DNA of 64,000 nt from an uncultured Eubacteriales bacterium (lineage in GTDB: Bacteria; Bacillota; Clostridia; Oscillospirales; Oscillospiraceae): the NCBI GenBank assembly GCA_900540545.1, contig UQGJ01000006.1, positions 1 through 64,000 of the forward strand, read 5' to 3'. Positions within the stretch are counted from its first letter, which is position 1; every line of letters begins with the position of its first letter. Positions 16,552-25,324 of the stretch are shown here, piece by piece. The notes beneath the pieces are model-generated. The model was not told the DNA's origin and did no database searches. It saw only the letters and a program-made list of their open reading frames with translations. A program made the position numbers and the translations under genes.

Positions 16552-19240
16552 ATGCCGTCACCTCCGAACAGTGCAGTGTAAAGGAAAATACGCTCCCGTG
16601 GGGGACGTTGTCCTCCACGGTGATGGTCCCGCCGTGGGCCGCCGCGATGGACCTGCACAGGCTGAGACCCAGGCCCAGACCCCGGCGGCCGTCCCCCCGG
16701 CTGTTCCCGGCGGTATAGAACATGTCGAAAATCTTCTCCTTGGCCTCGTCCGGAATGCCGGGGCCGTCGTCGGAGATGCGCACCAGGGCCAGCTTCCCCT
16801 GCCGCCGGGCGGACAGGACAATGTGGGAGCCCTCGGGCGTATACTTGACGGCGTTGTTGACGATGTTGATGACCAACTGCATCACCAGCCGGGCGTCCAT
16901 GTCCACCATGAGCAGGTCGTCCTCCAGGTCCACGGAGATATGGTGCTTACCGGCGTTCCGGTCCAGGTGGGCCAGGGCCTCGGAAAAGACCTCGTCCAGC
17001 AGCTCCGGCTGGATGTTCAGCTTCATGGAGCCGTTCTCCATACGGGTGATGGACAGCAGGTTTTCCACCAGGTCGATGAGCCACATAGCGTCGTCGTAGA
17101 TGGAGACATACAGCTCCTGTTTCTTTTCCCCGTCCAGCATGGCTCCGTTTTCCATCAGGATGCCCGCGTTGCCCGAGATGCTGGTCAGGGGGGTGCGCAG
17201 GTCGTGGGAGATGGCCCGCAGGAGGTTGGCCCGCAGGGCCTCCTGGCGGGCGGCCTCCTCCACCGCCTGCTTGGCCCGGAGGACCCGCTCCTTTTCCAGG
17301 GCCAGGCCGCACTCGTCCAGAATGGCCACCATCAGGTTTTTCTCAAAGGCGTCCGGCTTCCGGGCCGGGTCGATGGCGATGCCGGCCACCGCCTGGACCT
17401 GGCTGGAGCCCCGGATGGCCAGATAGAGGCACCTGGCGCTGGGCAGGGTGTTGGTGGTGGCCCCGGCGTGCTTGTTGTTTTTGCTCACCCACTCGGCCAC
17501 GGCCCGCTCCGCAGGGGTGAGGCAGGGCCCCATGTCCGCCTCCGGGGAGGCCGGGAAGCACGCCGGCGGGCGGAGCTGGCCGTCCTCCCCCACCGGGTAG
17601 ATCAGCAAGTCTCGCTCCAGCAGCTTGCCCAGCTGGGCGGCGGACACGGCGAAGATGGCCTCCTCCCCCTCCGCCTTCTGCAGCTTCTGGCTGGTCTCCA
17701 GCAGGACCTCGGTGCGGTAGGCCTTTCCGGCGCTCAAGGTAGCCTGGCGCTTGATGCGGGTGGTCAGTGAGCTGCCCAGCAGGGCCACGATGAACATGAC
17801 TCCGAAGGTGGCCACGTAACTGGGGTCGCTCATGAGGGTGAAATAGGGGTAGGTAAAGAAGAAGTTGAAAATCAGCACCGACAGCAGGGAGGCCAGCAGG
17901 CTGTAACTGCGGCCGGTGGTGACCATGGAGATGCCCAGGACGCCCAGGATATAGATCATGATGATGTTGGCCGTGGTGAAGCCCAGACCCCAGAAGAGGT
18001 AGCCCACACCGGTGCACAGCGCCAGGATGCCCAGCGTCCGCAGGGAATCCCCCAGAGACAGCCGCTCCTGAGAGGGGCGGCTGGGCATCCCGGTCCGGCG
18101 GGGCGGCGGGACGGCGGCCCGGTCCGGGATGATGTAGATGTCCAGGTCCGGGGCCAGCGCGTTGAGCCGGTCGATCAGGTTCTTGGGAGAGGGAAAGATG
18201 CCCTTCCGCTGGGGACTGCGCCCCAGGACGATTTTGGAGACTCCGCCCACCTTGGCGTACTCGGCGATTTGAAGGGCGGGGTCATCGCCGTAGACCGTGG
18301 TGATGCGGGCGCCCAGCTCCTCCGCCAGCCGCAGATTGGCCTGGAGCTGGCGGCGCTCGTCCTCCCCCTGCCCCGCCACATCTGGGGTCTCCACAAAGAG
18401 GGCGGTGAACGCCCCGTGGAAGGCCTCCGCCATCCGGGCGGCGGTGCGGATGACCTTGGCGTTAGTGGGTGACCCAGACAGGCAAATCAGGATATGCTCC
18501 CCCGCCTTGGGCTTGGGTCCGTCCGCCGCCCCCGGCGCCCGCTCCAACCGGTCCGCCGTCCGGCGCAGGGCAATCTCCCGCAAGGCGGCCAGATTCTTCT
18601 CCGTGAAGAAGTGCCCCAGTGCTTGGGCCGCTTGGGCCTGCCGGTATATCTTGCCCGCTTTCAGACGCTCCAGCAGGTCGGCGGGTTCCAGGTCCACCAC
18701 CTCCACCTGGGCGGCGGAGTCGAACACCGAATCGGGGATGCGCTCGGCCACGGTGACGCCGGTGATAGAGGCCACCACGTCGTTCAGGCTCTCCAGGTGT
18801 TGGACGTTGACGGTGGTGTATACGTCGATGCCCGCCCGCAGCAGCTCCTGCACGTCCTGGTAGCGCTTCACATGGCGGCTGCCCAGGGCGTTGGTGTGGG
18901 CCAGCTCGTCCACTAAAATCAGTTGGGGCCTGCGCGCCAGCGCGGCATCCAGGTCAAATTCCCGCAGCTCGATGCCCTTGTAGGGGATACGCTTGGGCGG
19001 CAGGGTCTCCAGCCCGTCCAGCAGGGCCATGGTCTCCGGCCGGGTATGGGGCTCGATGTACCCGGCCACCACGTCCACGCCGGATGCCTTGGCCCGGTGG
19101 GCAGTCTCCAGCATGGCGTAGGTCTTGCCCACCCCCGCGGCGTAGCCGAAGAATATCTTCAATTTTCCGGCAGTCCCCGCCTCCCTGCGCCGGAGGTCCC
19201 GCAGCAGGGCTTCGGAGTCCGGGCGCGTCTCGTCTGACAT
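16544..19240 (-). CDS. kdpD: potassium/turgor sensor histidine kinase KdpD
   Basis: 898 aa from the ATG at 19240 (GGTGGGGG upstream); an ATG ten codons earlier lacks a site. In order: KdpD N-terminal domain with Walker A GYAAGVGKT (about 31-39), a universal-stress-like nucleotide-binding domain (about 250-370), four tightly packed membrane helices (about 400-500), a GAF-like region, and the kinase core with H-box ISHDLRTPLTS, N-box NIVNNAVKYT and DDGPGIPD/GLGLGLS ATP lid. It is close to the roughly 894 aa of E. coli KdpD and all sites look intact. The N-terminal domain of Firmicute KdpD proteins is known to bind c-di-AMP. Divergent from ktrB. Confidence 0.96.
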   Translation of the reverse strand: MSDETRPDSEALLRDLRRREAGTAGKLKIFFGYAAGVGKTYAMLETAHRAKASGVDVVAGYIEPHTRPETMALLDGLETLPPKRIPYKGIELREFDLDAALARRPQLILVDELAHTNALGSRHVKRYQDVQELLRAGIDVYTTVNVQHLESLNDVVASITGVTVAERIPDSVFDSAAQVEVVDLEPADLLERLKAGKIYRQAQAAQALGHFFTEKNLAALREIALRRTADRLERAPGAADGPKPKAGEHILICLSGSPTNAKVIRTAARMAEAFHGAFTALFVETPDVAGQGEDERRQLQANLRLAEELGARITTVYGDDPALQIAEYAKVGGVSKIVLGRSPQRKGIFPSPKNLIDRLNALAPDLDIYIIPDRAAVPPPRRTGMPSRPSQERLSLGDSLRTLGILALCTGVGYLFWGLGFTTANIIMIYILGVLGISMVTTGRSYSLLASLLSVLIFNFFFTYPYFTLMSDPSYVATFGVMFIVALLGSSLTTRIKRQATLSAGKAYRTEVLLETSQKLQKAEGEEAIFAVSAAQLGKLLERDLLIYPVGEDGQLRPPACFPASPEADMGPCLTPAERAVAEWVSKNNKHAGATTNTLPSARCLYLAIRGSSQVQAVAGIAIDPARKPDAFEKNLMVAILDECGLALEKERVLRAKQAVEEAARQEALRANLLRAISHDLRTPLTSISGNAGILMENGAMLDGEKKQELYVSIYDDAMWLIDLVENLLSITRMENGSMKLNIQPELLDEVFSEALAHLDRNAGKHHISVDLEDDLLMVDMDARLVMQLVINIVNNAVKYTPEGSHIVLSARRQGKLALVRISDDGPGIPDEAKEKIFDMFYTAGNSRGDGRRGLGLGLSLCRSIAAAHGGTITVEDNVPHGSVFSFTLHCSEVTAYE

Positions 19241-19275
19241 GCTGATTTCCCCCACCTCTCCTATTTTCATGAGTT

Positions 19276-19340
19276 AGTATACCACAGGCCGCGTCAGGGC
19301 GGTATTCGCTTTTTCGTCCTCCGCATTAAGATTGCATAAA
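19276..19340 (-). promoter_or_regulatory. kdpDE promoter with a tandem KdpE-type box
   Basis: On the minus strand TTTATGC-N4-TTAATGC (19340-19323; 11-bp period) lies 48 bp upstream, first base to first base, of a TATACT -10 (19281-19276). No good -35 is present, as expected of an activated promoter. The same layout recurs at three other promoters in the window. Assignment to KdpE is inferred from gene context. Confidence 0.7.
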
Positions 19341-19348
19341 GAGCCATC

Positions 19349-19412
19349 TTAATGCGGCGTTAATGCCGGAGGGATTCCTTTAACGGAATCCTCACGGCAT
19401 CCATGCTACAAT
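19349..19412 (+). promoter_or_regulatory. ktrBA promoter with a tandem KdpE-type box
   Basis: TTAATGC-N4-TTAATGC (19349-19366; 11-bp period) lies 47 bp upstream of TACAAT (19407-19412); the -35 is poor. The first half-site also forms a 10-bp perfect inverted repeat with 19323-19332, which belongs to the divergent kdpDE box. A second dyad (GGATTCC at 19373-19379 with GGAATCC at 19385-19391) overlaps the -35 position. Confidence 0.7.
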
Positions 19413-19470
19413 ACAGTTACCCCACAGCGCCCCGCGGAGGGTGACTGCAATCAAGTCATGGAGGCGCGTC

Positions 19471-20817
19471 ATGCCTTTTTGGAAAAACGACCGGATTACC
19501 CCGGCGCAGATCATCATCCTGGGCTTTCTCCTCCTGATCCTGGCCGGGACGGGGCTTTTGATGCTCCCCATCGCCACCCGGGACGCCGGAGGGGCCTCCT
19601 TCACCGACGCGCTGTTTACCGCCACCTCCGCCACCTGCGTCACGGGGCTGGTCCTCCACGACACCTTCCTCTACTGGGCTCCCTTCGGTCAGTTGGTCAT
19701 CCTGCTGCTGATCCAGGTAGGCGGCATGGGCGTGGTGACCATGGCCGTGGCCATTTTCATTTTCTCCGGCAAAAAAATCGGCCTGAAGCAGCGGTGGGTC
19801 ATGCAGGAGTCCATCTCCGCCCCCCAGGTGGGCGGCATCGTGCGGATGACCGGGTTCATCCTCAGGACCGCCTTCGCCATCGAGGGGACCGGGGCTCTGC
19901 TGCTGGCCCTGCGCTTCTGCCCCCAGTTCGGGCTGTGGAAGGGCCTGTGGTATGCGGTGTTCCACGCGGTCTCCGCCTTCTGCAACGCCGGGTTCGACCT
20001 GATGGGCGGACAGGCCCCCTTCTCCTCCCTCACCAACTACGTGGGGGACCCGGTGGTGAGTCTCACCACCGCCGGACTCATCGTGCTGGGCGGCATCGGC
20101 TTTTTGACCTGGCATGACGTGTGGGAGCACAGGCTGCGAATCAGGGAATACCGCCTGCAGAGCAAACTGATTTTGTGCACCACAGCCGCCCTGCTGCTCC
20201 TCGGCTTTCTCTTTTTCTTTTGTTACGAGTTCCGGCTGCCCCAGTGGCGGAGTCTGGACGGCGGGGAGCGGTTCCTGGCCGCGGTCTTCCAGTCGGCCAC
20301 CCCCCGCACGGCGGGCTTCAACACGGTGGACCTGGGCTCCCTGAGCCCGCCCGCCCAACTGCTGACCATCCTGCTCATGCTCACCGGCGGCTCCCCCGGC
20401 TCCACCGCCGGTGGGTTCAAGACCACCACCCTGGCCGTCATCCTGCTCAGCGCCGGAGCCGTGTTCCGCCGCAGGAACAGCGCCCACTGTTTCGGCCGCC
20501 GGCTGGCGGAGGACGCCCTTCGGAACGCATCGGCCATCTTCATGCTCTATCTGCTGCTGTTCCTGACCGGGGGCGCCCTCATCTGCTGTATCGATGGCAT
20601 CCCCCTGATGCAGGCCCTGTTCGAGGCCGCCTCCGCCATCGGCACCGTGGGGCTGTCCATCGGGGGCACCCCCGGGCTGTCCCAGGCCTCCCGGTTCATT
20701 TTGATTTTTCTCATGTACTTTGGCCGCGTGGGCGGCTTGACCATGATCTACGCCGTGGCGGCCAACGGCGCCCTCCCCGCCGCCCAGTACCCCCAGGAAC
20801 GGATCACCGTGGGGTGA
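19471..20817 (+). CDS. ktrB: K+ channel-like transporter subunit KtrB/TrkH
   Basis: 448 aa from the ATG at 19471 (GGAGG 6 nt upstream); a GTG at 19441 lacks room for a site. The four P-loops of the SKT superfamily are visible with their filter glycines: SATCVTGL, AFCNAGFDL, RTAGFNT and GTVGLS. About eight membrane helices plus pore helices. It takes up K+ together with the nucleotide-binding KtrA ring encoded 20 bp downstream. It has an activated-type promoter shared in design with kdpDE, so low-K+ induction by KdpE is inferred. Confidence 0.94.
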   Translation: MPFWKNDRITPAQIIILGFLLLILAGTGLLMLPIATRDAGGASFTDALFTATSATCVTGLVLHDTFLYWAPFGQLVILLLIQVGGMGVVTMAVAIFIFSGKKIGLKQRWVMQESISAPQVGGIVRMTGFILRTAFAIEGTGALLLALRFCPQFGLWKGLWYAVFHAVSAFCNAGFDLMGGQAPFSSLTNYVGDPVVSLTTAGLIVLGGIGFLTWHDVWEHRLRIREYRLQSKLILCTTAALLLLGFLFFFCYEFRLPQWRSLDGGERFLAAVFQSATPRTAGFNTVDLGSLSPPAQLLTILLMLTGGSPGSTAGGFKTTTLAVILLSAGAVFRRRNSAHCFGRRLAEDALRNASAIFMLYLLLFLTGGALICCIDGIPLMQALFEAASAIGTVGLSIGGTPGLSQASRFILIFLMYFGRVGGLTMIYAVAANGALPAAQYPQERITVG

Positions 20818-20837
20818 ATGGAAAGGAAGCGCAGCAC

Positions 20838-21485
20838 ATGAAATCAGTCCTGCTCATCGGCTTGGGCCGCTTTGGCCGCCACATGGCCCAGAAGCTCCGG
20901 GACCTGCACCACGAGGTGCTGGCCGTAGACAAAAACGAACAGCGCATCGACGCCGCCCTCTCCTACGTCACCAGCGCCCAAATCGGCGACGGCACCAGCG
21001 AAAAGTTCATCGCCTCCCTGGGGGTGCGCAACTTCGACCTGTGCGTGGTGGCCATCGGGGACGATTTTCAGAGTTCTCTGGAGACCACGGCGCTGCTGAA
21101 GGAGTACGGCGCCCCCTTCGTCCTCTCCCGCGCCACCCGGGATGTCCACGCCAAGTTCCTGCTGCGCAACGGGGCGGACGACGTCATCTACCCGGAAAAG
21201 CAGATGGCCTTCTGGGCGGCTGTGCGGTACAGCAGCGACCACATCTTCGACTACGTGGAGCTGACGCCGGAGTACTCCATCTTTGAGACGGCGGTGCCCC
21301 CCTCCTGGGTGGGCAAAACGGTGGTGGAGATGGCCGTGCGGCAGCGCTACCACATCAATATCCTGGCCACGAAGCGCAAAGGCGCGCTGGAGCCTCTCCC
21401 CGGCCCCGCCCACCAGTTCCAGGCAGACGAGACCATCTTCATCCTGGGCGGGAACCCCGACGTACAGAAATTCCTCCACCTCTGA
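20838..21485 (+). CDS. ktrA: K+ transport gating subunit KtrA (TrkA family)
   Basis: 215 aa from the ATG at 20838 behind AAAGGAAG; the longer open frame upstream overlaps ktrB and is not used. The RCK_N Rossmann domain has GLGRFGRHMA and an acidic end to beta-2 (VDKNEQR). The RCK_C domain (about 135-215) is the place where c-di-AMP binds in other KtrA proteins. It forms the ATP/ADP-sensing octameric ring under KtrB. A terminator follows within 20 bp. Confidence 0.94.
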   Translation: MKSVLLIGLGRFGRHMAQKLRDLHHEVLAVDKNEQRIDAALSYVTSAQIGDGTSEKFIASLGVRNFDLCVVAIGDDFQSSLETTALLKEYGAPFVLSRATRDVHAKFLLRNGADDVIYPEKQMAFWAAVRYSSDHIFDYVELTPEYSIFETAVPPSWVGKTVVEMAVRQRYHINILATKRKGALEPLPGPAHQFQADETIFILGGNPDVQKFLHL

Positions 21486-21503
21486 TCCCCGCCGAAAGGC
21501 CGG

Positions 21504-21536
21504 AAGGCGGACCCTGCTGACAGGGTCCGCCTTCCT
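21504..21536. terminator. terminator between ktrA and the kdp-linked unknown gene
   Basis: Perfect 13-bp stem (21504-21516 with 21521-21533) with a CTGA loop, followed by CCTTT on the plus strand. It separates convergent genes. Confidence 0.75.
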
Positions 21537-22412
21537 TTATTTTCCGTCCACGGGAAAGAGCAGCTTCAAGAACAGCTTTTCCGCCGGGCCGCCACGGGCG
21601 AAATCGAAGCGCCGCTCCCGCCCCTGCCGGTCGGCGAGCTGAAAGCAGCTCTCCCGGCGCTCCATTTGAAAGCCCTGCTCCTCCAGCACCATGCGCAGGG
21701 CCAGCTCCCATTCCAGCAGGGCCAGACCCCGTTCGGTGTAGTAGTGCTCCCACAGCCAGTCGAACTCCAAGCTCTGGAGTCCCCCGGTCAAAAATTCCTG
21801 CCACAACAGGACCTTGTGTCCGGCGGTCAGGGCCTGGAGAAAGCCGGCGGGCGGCGTGGGCTCCCAGACCAAATAGGAGAAGCGGCTGCCCTGGGTGGAG
21901 GCCAGCAGCGGGCTGCCCGCCAGACATTCCCCGCAGCTCCGGGAGAGGGCGGCGCAGGGGGCGAGGAAGGGCACCCCGGTGCAGAGCCGGACCAGGGCGG
22001 CCGCCTCTTCTTCCCCGCACGCGAGCTGCACTGCCAGCCCCTGGAGACGGCCCCCTTCCCTGCCCGACACCGACCGCAGCTGGAGCAGCCCCTCCCCCGG
22101 CCCCGCCGGGGAAAAGGTGCACTCGGCGGTCTCCCGATCCTCGGTGGTGCCGTAAAAGGCCAGAGGGTGGTCCGCCGACAGCGCCGTAGCCAGGGACCCC
22201 ACGCTGTCGGCCACGTCCTGCCAGCGGTAGGACACGTCCCGGTAGAGCAGGGTCACCCGGCCTCCGCCCGGCAGGGAGAGGACCGCAGGGGACAGCTCGA
22301 AGAGCCGGGCCAGCACCCGCCCGATTTCCAGAAAGCGCGCGGGCGCCGACTCCTCCGGCAGAGGGACGACCAGGATGCGCCGCCTTACGGCGGTCTGAAC
22401 GGGATAGAGCAT
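21537..22412 (-). CDS. unknown protein, last gene of the kdp operon
   Basis: 291 aa, soluble, no signal peptide or membrane helix. It begins 3 bp after the kdpC stop on the same strand, so it is almost certainly co-translated with kdpFABC. It is Leu- and Glu-rich with several Trp (YRWQDVAD, LVWEPTPP, FDWLWEHYY) and scattered Cys (RSCGECLAG). I recognise no domain. A Kdp-specific accessory or assembly role is possible by position only. Confidence 0.75.
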   Translation of the reverse strand: MLYPVQTAVRRRILVVPLPEESAPARFLEIGRVLARLFELSPAVLSLPGGGRVTLLYRDVSYRWQDVADSVGSLATALSADHPLAFYGTTEDRETAECTFSPAGPGEGLLQLRSVSGREGGRLQGLAVQLACGEEEAAALVRLCTGVPFLAPCAALSRSCGECLAGSPLLASTQGSRFSYLVWEPTPPAGFLQALTAGHKVLLWQEFLTGGLQSLEFDWLWEHYYTERGLALLEWELALRMVLEEQGFQMERRESCFQLADRQGRERRFDFARGGPAEKLFLKLLFPVDGK

Positions 22413-22415
22413 GGT

Positions 22416-23018
22416 TCAGCCCTCCAGAACGCCGTCCAGAATCAGGTTGACCTTCAGCACGTTGACCCTGGGTTCACCGAACACCCCCAGGAGCCGGCCC
22501 GTAGTGGCGGCCTCCACGGCCTGGCGCACCTGGCCCTCGGCGATGCCCCGATCCAAGGCGATGCGGTGGACCTGATACTCAGCGGCGGCGGGGGAGATTT
22601 CCGGGTCCAAGCCGCTGCCGGAGCAGGTCACCAGGTCCACGGGGATAGGCACCCCCGCCATGGCGGGGTCGGCCTCCCGGAGCGCGGCCACCCGCTGGGC
22701 CGCCAGCGCCTCCATATCCGCCCCGGCGGGGCTGAGGTTGGAGGCCCAGGCGTACATTACCGGCGCGCCGTCCTCATCGGTGAAGGACCCCACGTCCAGG
22801 TTCATCACTCGGCCCCACATGTGGCCCGGGTCGGTGAACTGCTGGGCCAGCAGCTCGGAGCCATAGGTCTTGCCGTCCACCTCGATAATGCTGCCGTTGG
22901 CCTGATGGGGAAACAGCGTCTGGCCGATCCCCGTCACCGCCAGGGTAAACAGCAGGCCGCACAGCAGCATCATGACCAGCAGCATCCCGCCAGCCTGGGC
23001 AAACACTTTTTTCATCAT
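22416..23018 (-). CDS. kdpC: K+-transporting ATPase subunit KdpC
   Basis: 200 aa from tandem ATGs at 23018/23015 behind AGGAGGG. One N-terminal membrane helix (about 10-32), then a periplasmic-type domain with the family motifs SELLAQQFTDPGHMWGR, SNLSPAG, PVDLVTCSGSGLDP, and the end LLGVFGEPRVNVLKVNL. KdpC supports ATP and K+ affinity of the KdpFABC complex. Unusually, a small membrane ORF separates it from kdpB, and an unknown gene follows it directly. Confidence 0.95.
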   Translation of the reverse strand: MMKKVFAQAGGMLLVMMLLCGLLFTLAVTGIGQTLFPHQANGSIIEVDGKTYGSELLAQQFTDPGHMWGRVMNLDVGSFTDEDGAPVMYAWASNLSPAGADMEALAAQRVAALREADPAMAGVPIPVDLVTCSGSGLDPEISPAAAEYQVHRIALDRGIAEGQVRQAVEAATTGRLLGVFGEPRVNVLKVNLILDGVLEG

Positions 23019-23078
23019 AGAACCCTCCTTAGAGATAGCGAGGCCTCGGCGCACACCGCGGCAGGAACGCCCCTTTCC

Positions 23079-23222
23079 TCACAGCCGGAACACCAGATAA
23101 ATCGGGAACACCACAGCCAGCGTAACGGCGCTCACGGCCAGGACCATACCAATCCCCGTCAGGAGCAGGGCCGCCGCGCAGGCCAAAGCCGGATGACGCT
23201 CCGCCGCCCCACGCATATTCAT
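23079..23222 (-). CDS. small single-helix membrane protein between kdpB and kdpC
   Basis: 47 aa starting ATG-AAT-ATG at 23222 (second ATG at 23216 lies 6 nt after AGAGGG), 5 bp after the kdpB stop. A short basic/acidic lead (MNMRGAAERHP) precedes one long hydrophobic helix (ALACAAALLLTGIGMVLAV and beyond) and the C-terminal end YLVFRL. It is too short for routine ORF calling and matches no Kdp subunit I know; KdpF is encoded separately at 27136. A small accessory subunit is possible, but translation is unproven. Confidence 0.6.
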   Translation of the reverse strand: MNMRGAAERHPALACAAALLLTGIGMVLAVSAVTLAVVFPIYLVFRL

Positions 23223-23227
23223 CCCTC

Positions 23228-25303
23228 TTACAGCACGCCCAACAGGGGTGCGACGACCAGGTCGATGGCCTTGATGGCCAGGAAGGGCACCGCGATACCG
23301 CCCAGGCCATAGACCAGCAGGTTGTGGCCCAGGAGCCTGCCCGCGGGCACCTCCCGGTATTTGACCCCCTTCAGGGCCAGGGGTATCAATGCCACAATGA
23401 TGAGGGCGTTGTAGATCAGGGCCGAGAGGATGGCGCTGGTGGGGCTGGCCAGCCCCATGATGTTCAGTACCGCCAGTCCGGGGTACAGGCCCATGAACAG
23501 GGCCGGGATGATGGCGAAGTATTTTGCGATGTCATTGGCGATGGAGAAGGTGGTCAAGCTGCCCCGGGTCATCAGCAACTGCTTGCCGATGCGTACGATC
23601 TCAATGAGCTTGGTGGGGCTGGAGTCCAGGTCCACCATATTGCCCGCCTCCTTGGCCGCCTGGGTGCCGGAGTTCATGGCCACGGCCACGTCGGCCTGGG
23701 CCAGGGCGGGGGCGTCGTTGGTGCCGTCGCCCGTCATGGCCACCAGATGGCCCTCGGCTTGGAACTTGCGTATCATGTCCAGCTTGGCCTCGGGGGTGGC
23801 CTCGGACAGGAAGTCGTCCACCCCGGCCTCGGCGGCGATAGCGGCTGCGGTCACCGGGTTGTCGCCGGTAATCATAATAGTTTTGATGCCCATCTTCCGC
23901 AGGTCCGCGAACTTCTCCTTCACGCCGTCCTTGATGATGTCCTTGAGGTGGATAACGCCCAGGACCTTGTGGTCTCTGGCCACCACCAGCGGGGTGCCGC
24001 CCTGGCGGGCCACGTCGTCCACCAGTCCGGCGCACTGGGCGGAGAAGGTCCCGCCCGCCGCCTCCACATAGGCCCGCACCGCGTCGGCGGCGCCTTTCCG
24101 TATCTCCCCGGCGTCGCAGTCCACGCCGGACATGCGGGTCTGGGCGGTGAAGGGGATGAAGTTCATATGCTGTCCGGCCACCTCCCTGCCCCGGATGCCG
24201 AACTGCTCCTTGGCCAACACCACGATGGAGCGGCCCTCGGGGGTCTCGTCGGGCAGTGAGGAGAGCTGGGCGGCGTCGGCCAGCTCCTGCTCCGTACAGC
24301 CGTCCACCGGGAGGAAGGCCACCGCCTGGCGGTTGCCAAGAGTGATGGTGCCGGTCTTATCCAGCAGCAGCACGTCTACGTCCCCCGCCGCCTCGATGGC
24401 CCGACCGCTCATGGCCAGCACGTTGGCCTGGTTCAGGCGGCTCATACCCGCGATGCCGATGGCCGAGAGCAGAGCTCCGATGGTGGTGGGGGCCAGGCAG
24501 ATGAGCAGGGCCACCAGGGAGACCACCGAGGTGGGGTTCGCCACGCCCAGTTGGCTGGCGGAGAACACGGAATAGGCGTACAGGGACGCCGTCACCAGTA
24601 CAAAGATGATAGACAGGGCCACCAGCAAAATCTGAAGGGCGATCTCGTTGGGGGTCTTTTTCCGGTTGGCCCCCTCCACCATGGAGATCATCTTGTCCAG
24701 GAAGGAGCCGCCTGGTTCCTGGGTCACCTGCACCACCAGCACGTCGGACAGCACGGTGGTGCCGCCGGTGACGGCGCTGCGGTCGCCCCCGGCCTCCCGG
24801 ATGACGGGGGCGGACTCGCCGGTGATGGCGCTCTCGTCCACGCTGGCCGCGCCCGCCACCACCTCGCCGTCGGCGGGTATCTGCTCCCCGGCGTTGACCA
24901 GGAACCAGTCCCCCTTCTGGAGGGTCGCGCCGGGGACGTCGGTATAGTCGTCCTGCCTGGCCGGGTTGGCCAGTTTATGGGCCGTCACGTCCCGCTTGGC
25001 CCCCCGCAGGGAGTCGGCCTGGGCCTTGCCCCGCCCCTCGGCGATGGCCTCGGCGAAGTTGGAGAAGAGGTCGGTCAGCCACAGGATGACGGCGATGGCC
25101 AGGATAAAGGGGCTGGTGACCAAGTTGTCGGAGATCCCGGCCAGGGAGAGCAGGAACAGCGCCGTGGTCAAAATCGCGGAGAGGTAGACCAAAAACATGA
25201 CCGGGTTTTTGACCTGATCTCTGGGCGAGAGCTTTTTGAAGGCGTCCTTGACCGCCCGCCCCATCAGGTCTTTTGTTGCAAAGGCGTTCTGATTTTTAGC
25301 CAT
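23228..25303 (-). CDS. kdpB: K+-transporting P-type ATPase subunit KdpB
   Basis: 691 aa from the ATG at 25303 after GGTAGGTG. P-type ATPase motifs are complete: DESAITGESAP in the actuator domain, LLLDKTGTITLGNR with the phosphorylated Asp, the KdpB-type nucleotide-binding domain, and TGDGTNDAPALAQADVAVAM. Seven membrane helices as in other KdpB proteins. It drives K+ uptake through KdpA at micromolar external K+. Third gene of kdpFAB-orf-C-orf. Confidence 0.97.
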   Translation of the reverse strand: MAKNQNAFATKDLMGRAVKDAFKKLSPRDQVKNPVMFLVYLSAILTTALFLLSLAGISDNLVTSPFILAIAVILWLTDLFSNFAEAIAEGRGKAQADSLRGAKRDVTAHKLANPARQDDYTDVPGATLQKGDWFLVNAGEQIPADGEVVAGAASVDESAITGESAPVIREAGGDRSAVTGGTTVLSDVLVVQVTQEPGGSFLDKMISMVEGANRKKTPNEIALQILLVALSIIFVLVTASLYAYSVFSASQLGVANPTSVVSLVALLICLAPTTIGALLSAIGIAGMSRLNQANVLAMSGRAIEAAGDVDVLLLDKTGTITLGNRQAVAFLPVDGCTEQELADAAQLSSLPDETPEGRSIVVLAKEQFGIRGREVAGQHMNFIPFTAQTRMSGVDCDAGEIRKGAADAVRAYVEAAGGTFSAQCAGLVDDVARQGGTPLVVARDHKVLGVIHLKDIIKDGVKEKFADLRKMGIKTIMITGDNPVTAAAIAAEAGVDDFLSEATPEAKLDMIRKFQAEGHLVAMTGDGTNDAPALAQADVAVAMNSGTQAAKEAGNMVDLDSSPTKLIEIVRIGKQLLMTRGSLTTFSIANDIAKYFAIIPALFMGLYPGLAVLNIMGLASPTSAILSALIYNALIIVALIPLALKGVKYREVPAGRLLGHNLLVYGLGGIAVPFLAIKAIDLVVAPLLGVL

Positions 25304-25324
25304 AGTCCACACCTACCTTCTTGA

